DNA from: an uncultured Coriobacteriaceae bacterium | GTDB lineage: Bacteria > Actinomycetota > Coriobacteriia > Coriobacteriales > QAMH01 | Length of the DNA stretch: 8,309 bases | Direction of reading: 5' to 3' | Assembly: GCA_902783175.1 (NCBI GenBank) | Contig: CACZQA010000168.1 | Coordinates: 1 to 8,309, forward strand | In this document: positions 4,789-8,309 of the stretch, piece by piece | Layout of the letters: every line of letters starts with the position of its first letter | Position numbering within the stretch: position 1 is the first letter of the stretch | Notes under the pieces: generated by a model | Seen by the model: only the letters and a program-made list of their open reading frames with translations | Database searches by the model: none | Told to the model about the DNA's origin: nothing | Translations under genes and position numbers: made by a program

Positions 4789-6237
4789 ATGGTGCAGACA
4801 GATCAGAAGAACGCGCTGCTGAGAGCGCTGCCCAAAGTCGACGACGTGCTGCACGATGCCAAGCTGGCACGCTACGCGGAAAGGCTCCCGCACGAGCTCG
4901 TGCTCGATGCAGCGCGCCGTGCGGTCGGCCAGACGCGGGCAGATGTGCTCGCGGGCAGGGACGTGCAGGTGGATGCGGCGTCTGTCGCGCGTATGGCGGC
5001 GCGAAGCCTCGAGGCATACCTCGTGCCGAGCCTGCGTCGGGTAATCAACGCGTCCGGGGTCATCGTGCACACCAACCTCGGGCGCTCGGTGCTTGCCGAG
5101 GAGGCCATCCAGGCGGTCAACGAGGTCATCAGGGGCTACTCGACGCTCGAGTACGACATCGACAACATGGCGCGCGGCAGCCGCCACGCCCACTGCGAGA
5201 AGCTGCTCTGCGCCCTGACCGGGGCAGAAGCTGCCATCGCCGTCAACAACAACGCCGCCGCCGTCATGATGGTGCTCTCGGAGTTCGCAGCGGGCCACGA
5301 GGCGATCGTGAGCCGCGGCGAGCTCATCGAGATCGGCGGGTCGTTCCGCATCCCGGACATCATGCAGCAGTCGCATGCCACGATGGTCGAGGTCGGGACC
5401 ACCAACAAGACGCATCCCGTCGACTACGAGCGCGCGACGACGCCGGAGACGGCCATGTACCTGAAGGTCCACCCGTCCAACTACCGTCTCATCGGCTTCA
5501 CGGAAAACGTCGGCGTGGACAAGCTGCACGAGCTTGCCGCAAGGGCAAACGAGGCGCGCCCCGAAGGCTCACGCGTGCTCGTCTACGAAGACCAGGGCTC
5601 GGGGGCGTTCGCGCGCCTTTCCTCGTTTGGCAGCTATGCCGAGCCGACCGTGTCCGAATCGCTCGCGGCGGGGGCAGACCTCGTCTCGTTTTCCGGGGAC
5701 AAGCTGTTGGGTGGCCCGCAGGCGGGCATCATCGTGGGCTCGAAGGAACTTATCGACCGCCTGAAGAAAAACCCGCTCGCCCGCGCGCTGCGCCTGGACA
5801 AGATGACGCTCGCCGCGCTCGAGGCGACGCTTCGGCTCTACCTCGACCCTAAGGCCGCCATCGAGAAGATCCCGACCTTGCGCATGCTGGAAGAGCCTGC
5901 CGAGCGCACGAAGGAGCGCGCCGAGAAGCTGGAGCGCTCGCTTGCCGGGTATATCTCCGCAGATGACGCACGCCTTTCGGTCGTTCCCGAGATCGCGCGT
6001 GCGGGCGGCGGGGCGCTTCCGATGTGCGACATCGACACGTACTGCGTGAAGGTCGACTTCGTACGCGGGGACGCGCTCGGTTGCACGCGCTACCTCGAGC
6101 AGGAGTTCCCGACGCCCATCATCACGCGCCTGAAAAACGACGCGGTCTACTGCGATTGCCGCACCGTGCTCGACGAGCTCGAGATCGAGCTGATCGCGCA
6201 GGCGTTCAACGCCTATTTCGAAGGGCTGGGTGAGTGA
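4789..6237 (+). CDS. selA: L-seryl-tRNA(Sec) selenium transferase
   Basis: SelA is the pyridoxal-phosphate enzyme that turns seryl-tRNA(Sec) into selenocysteinyl-tRNA(Sec) using selenophosphate. The 482-residue product is slightly longer than E. coli SelA (463). An N-terminal helical region (about 1-80, starting ALLRALPKVDDVL), which binds tRNA in the family, is followed by the INASGVIVHTNLGRS block (86-100), ALTGAEAAIAVNNNAAAV (142-159), GGSFRIPDIM (183-192) and EVGTTNKTH (201-209). The PLP lysine is K305 in FSGDKLLGGPQAG. Family members form a cytoplasmic ring-shaped decamer. The start at 4789 is chosen for its AAAGG. The stop TGA is followed one base later by the selB ATG, so selA and selB are almost certainly translated from one message together with selC. 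All key residues seen are intact. Confidence 0.97.
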   Translation: MVQTDQKNALLRALPKVDDVLHDAKLARYAERLPHELVLDAARRAVGQTRADVLAGRDVQVDAASVARMAARSLEAYLVPSLRRVINASGVIVHTNLGRSVLAEEAIQAVNEVIRGYSTLEYDIDNMARGSRHAHCEKLLCALTGAEAAIAVNNNAAAVMMVLSEFAAGHEAIVSRGELIEIGGSFRIPDIMQQSHATMVEVGTTNKTHPVDYERATTPETAMYLKVHPSNYRLIGFTENVGVDKLHELAARANEARPEGSRVLVYEDQGSGAFARLSSFGSYAEPTVSESLAAGADLVSFSGDKLLGGPQAGIIVGSKELIDRLKKNPLARALRLDKMTLAALEATLRLYLDPKAAIEKIPTLRMLEEPAERTKERAEKLERSLAGYISADDARLSVVPEIARAGGGALPMCDIDTYCVKVDFVRGDALGCTRYLEQEFPTPIITRLKNDAVYCDCRTVLDELEIELIAQAFNAYFEGLGE

Positions 6238-6238
6238 C

Positions 6239-8167
6239 ATGGCCAAGAAGAAGTCGTTCGACTACGTGCTCGGTACGGCCGGGCACATCGACCACGGTAA
6301 ATCCACGCTGATCAAGGCGCTGACGGGCATCGATCCCGACCGCCTCAAGGAGGAAAAGGACCGCGGCATCACCATCGAGCTCGGCTTTGCCCAGCTCGAG
6401 CTGCCGGGTGGCACGAAGATGGGCGTCGTCGACGTCCCTGGCCACGAGCGCTTCGTGCGCCAGATGATCTCGGGTGCGACCGGCATCGACATCGCGCTGC
6501 TCGTCATTGCGGCAGACGACGGCGTCATGCCGCAGACCATCGAGCACATGGCCGTGCTGCAGACCCTCGGCATCGCGCGCTGCGTGGTCGCGCTCACGAA
6601 GACCGACCTCGTCGACGACGAGTGGGTCGAGATGATGAAAGGCGAGGTCGAGGCCTGGCTCGCCACGACGCCCTATGCCGGCTGTCCGGTCATCCCCGTG
6701 TCTGCCCGCGAGAGGACGGGGCTCGACGAGCTGCTCCGAGCAATCGAGAGCGCGGCTGCGGGCACCGAGCGCGTCCGCGGGGGCAATTTCGTTCGCTATC
6801 CCATCGACCGCGTCTTCACGGTCAAGGGTGCGGGCACGGTCGTCACCGGCACGCTGTGGAGCGGCGCCATCCACGTCGACGACGTGCTCGAGCTGCTGCC
6901 GGGCGGCCTGCCCTGCAAGGTCCGCTCCATCCAGGAGCACGGCGTGGCCGTCGACGAGGCGCTCGCGGGCAACCGCGTGGCGCTCAACATCAGCGGCATC
7001 GACAAGGAGCAGGTAGCGCCCGGGGACTTCCTCGCCGAGCCGGGGCTCATCAGGCCCACCGACCGCTTCGACGCGCGCCTGACCTACCTCGACGCGGACA
7101 AGAGCGGAAAGCCCCTGGAGACGGGCGTGCGCATGCACGTCGCGCACGGCACGCGCGAGGTGCTCGGGCGCGTGCTTTTGGCAGACGGCCTCGAGAGGCT
7201 CGAGCCAGGTCAGAGCGCCTACGCGCAGATCCGCCTGGAGGAGCCGCTTCCCGTGAGCTCGGGGGACCGCTTTGTCGTGCGCACGTTCTCGCCGGTCAAG
7301 GTCGCGGGCGGCGGTGCCGTGCTCATCGCGCATCCCCGGCGCCGCACGAACCTCGATGCCCACGAGAAAGCGGCGCTCGACGCGCTTTCGTCTGGCAAGT
7401 TGCAAGGGGCCGTAGACGAGCTGCTTTACGAGCAGCGCGCACCTGTAGCCCCCGCCGAGCTCGCGAGCGCGATCGGCGTCGAGGCAAAGCCCGTCGCCGC
7501 CTGCCTGATCGAATCTGCGCAAGCCGGCAGGGCGTGCCTGCTGGGCACGACGGGGCTCTACGCCTCCAGGCCGCTGCGCCAGAAGGCCATCACGGCCATC
7601 GACCACACCCTCATCGACTTTCACGCGAAGCACCCCGCAGAGACGGGCATACCCGCCGAGGAGCTGCGTCAGCTGTGCTTTCCCCGCATGGGGTCTGCGC
7701 AGTTCAACGCCCTTGTCGACGAGGCGATTGCCAGTGGCGTGGCCGTCATGCGCGCTGGCAGGATTGGGCATCCCAGCGCCCAGGCGAGTGCTGTTACCAT
7801 CATCGAGAACGCTGCCGATGCGCTGTATGCAGAGCTCGAGGGCGAGGGGGTGTCCCCCCAGCCGTTCGAGTACGTGCTGCGCGACGCCGGTGTCGATGCG
7901 TCTCTTGCCGGGCAGGCTCTTACCATGCTGCTGGAGCAGGGTCGCGTCCGCAAGGTCGATGACGACATCTACTATGCAGACGAGGTGTTCGCAGAGGCGA
8001 TGGACCGCGTGCGCCTGCACTTGCAGGCGGGTGGCGATGGGAGCGCGAAGGCGCTCAAGGAGGTCATGGGCACGAGTCGCAGATACGCGATTCCGTTGCT
8101 CGAGGCCTTCGACAAAGTTGGGCTGACCGTGCGTCAAGGCGATGTCAGGACGCTCAGGCAGCCGTAG
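6239..8167 (+). CDS. selB: Selenocysteine-specific translation elongation factor SelB
   Basis: SelB is a GTPase that delivers Sec-tRNA to the ribosome at UGA codons next to a SECIS. The 642-residue product (E. coli 614) has the full GTPase set: GHIDHGKS (15-22), DRGITIELGFA (41-51) as switch I, DVPGHERF (65-72), TKTD (120-123) and a VSARE G5 block. EF-Tu-like beta-barrel domains follow, including FTVKGAGTVVTGT and the later SGDRFVVRTFSP segment. The last 250 or so residues are the winged-helix array that holds the SECIS RNA, ending in the conserved LLEAFDKVGLTVRQGDVRTLR tail. ATG at 6239 is one base after the selA stop. A GTG at 6230 would add three residues and overlap selA by 8 bases; it has AAGGG at 6221-6225 and cannot be excluded. 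selC begins 12 bases after the stop. Confidence 0.97.
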   Translation: MAKKKSFDYVLGTAGHIDHGKSTLIKALTGIDPDRLKEEKDRGITIELGFAQLELPGGTKMGVVDVPGHERFVRQMISGATGIDIALLVIAADDGVMPQTIEHMAVLQTLGIARCVVALTKTDLVDDEWVEMMKGEVEAWLATTPYAGCPVIPVSARERTGLDELLRAIESAAAGTERVRGGNFVRYPIDRVFTVKGAGTVVTGTLWSGAIHVDDVLELLPGGLPCKVRSIQEHGVAVDEALAGNRVALNISGIDKEQVAPGDFLAEPGLIRPTDRFDARLTYLDADKSGKPLETGVRMHVAHGTREVLGRVLLADGLERLEPGQSAYAQIRLEEPLPVSSGDRFVVRTFSPVKVAGGGAVLIAHPRRRTNLDAHEKAALDALSSGKLQGAVDELLYEQRAPVAPAELASAIGVEAKPVAACLIESAQAGRACLLGTTGLYASRPLRQKAITAIDHTLIDFHAKHPAETGIPAEELRQLCFPRMGSAQFNALVDEAIASGVAVMRAGRIGHPSAQASAVTIIENAADALYAELEGEGVSPQPFEYVLRDAGVDASLAGQALTMLLEQGRVRKVDDDIYYADEVFAEAMDRVRLHLQAGGDGSAKALKEVMGTSRRYAIPLLEAFDKVGLTVRQGDVRTLRQP

Positions 8168-8179
8168 ATTCTCTTGTAC

Positions 8180-8277
8180 GGAGACGGATGGCTCCCTGGT
8201 GGGGCCCGCGGCCTTCAAAGCCGTTGCGAGGCGCGCAGAACGTCTTGGGTGTGTTCGATTCGCACACGTCTCCGCCA
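8180..8277 (+). tRNA. selC: tRNA-Sec (anticodon UCA)
   Basis: The 98-base gene folds by hand into a Sec tRNA. GGAGACG (8180-8186) pairs with CGTCTCC (8267-8273). The D stem has six pairs, GGCTCC (8190-8195) with GGGGCC (8201-8206), a Sec tRNA hallmark. The anticodon stem GCGGC/GCCGT holds loop CTTCAAA with TCA at 8215-8217. A long variable arm pairs CGAGGCG with CGTCTTG (8228-8234, 8241-8247). The T arm is GTGTG-TTCGATT-CGCAC (8249-8265), followed by discriminator G8274 and encoded CCA (8275-8277). The eighth acceptor position, G8187 opposite A8266, is unpaired, whereas the usual bacterial Sec tRNA has eight pairs there. It charges with serine, is converted by SelA and carried by SelB. With only 12 bases after selB and no promoter seen, it is probably cut from the selA-selB transcript. 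Confidence 0.95.
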
Positions 8278-8309
8278 ATCACTTGCTCTCATCACGAAGG
8301 GGCGGGCTC

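Noticed and set aside
6206..8278. 690-codon open frame antisense to selB
   Set aside because: It is a shadow of selB on the opposite strand: its composition is histidine-, arginine- and aspartate-rich, it has no recognisable domains, and it mirrors selB codon usage.
1..8309. Mobile elements or CRISPR arrays
   Set aside because: No transposase or integrase sequence, no terminal repeats and no regularly spaced repeats were seen.

Overview
This GC-rich window carries an almost complete bacterial selenocysteine (Sec) toolkit: selD, yedF, selA, selB and the Sec tRNA gene selC, plus fdhD, the sulfur-insertion factor for formate dehydrogenase. Strong AAAGGAGG-type ribosome binding sites, high GC, and the combination of yedF, a Sec-containing SelD and fdhD suggest an anaerobic high-GC bacterium. 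A member of the Coriobacteriia (Eggerthella/Slackia-like) is my best guess, but this rests on general resemblance and not on a database search.

Layout from left to right. 1-267 (+) is the C-terminal end of a GGDEF diguanylate cyclase that enters from outside the window. 343-1236 (-) is fdhD. 1253-1493 is a divergent promoter region with a perfect TATAAT and a leader palindrome. 1494-2585 (+) is selD. Its true start lies 126 bases upstream of the longest uninterrupted reading frame, because codon 30 is an in-frame TGA read as selenocysteine, with a SECIS-like hairpin just after it. 2595-2628 is a hairpin that can serve as terminator for both selD and the convergent yedF (2715-3311, -). 3412-4611 (-) is a GT-B glycosyltransferase lying upstream of yedF on the same strand. 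4612-4788 is a second divergent intergenic region. 4789-6237 (+) is selA, followed after one base by selB (6239-8167), followed after 12 bases by selC, the tRNA-Sec with anticodon UCA (8180-8277). The last 32 bases hold nothing recognisable.

How the genes work together: SelD makes selenophosphate from selenide and ATP. SelA uses it to convert seryl-tRNA(Sec), the product of selC charged with serine, into selenocysteinyl-tRNA. SelB carries that tRNA to ribosomes at UGA codons followed by a SECIS. SelD here is itself such a UGA gene, so the pathway depends on its own output. FdhD matures the molybdenum cofactor of formate dehydrogenase, a classic Sec enzyme and a likely client. YedF (TusA plus DsrE-like domains) is a widespread but uncharacterised companion of selenium genes. 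The glycosyltransferase is the unexpected member: it could be a bystander, or it could point to a selenium-sugar side branch.
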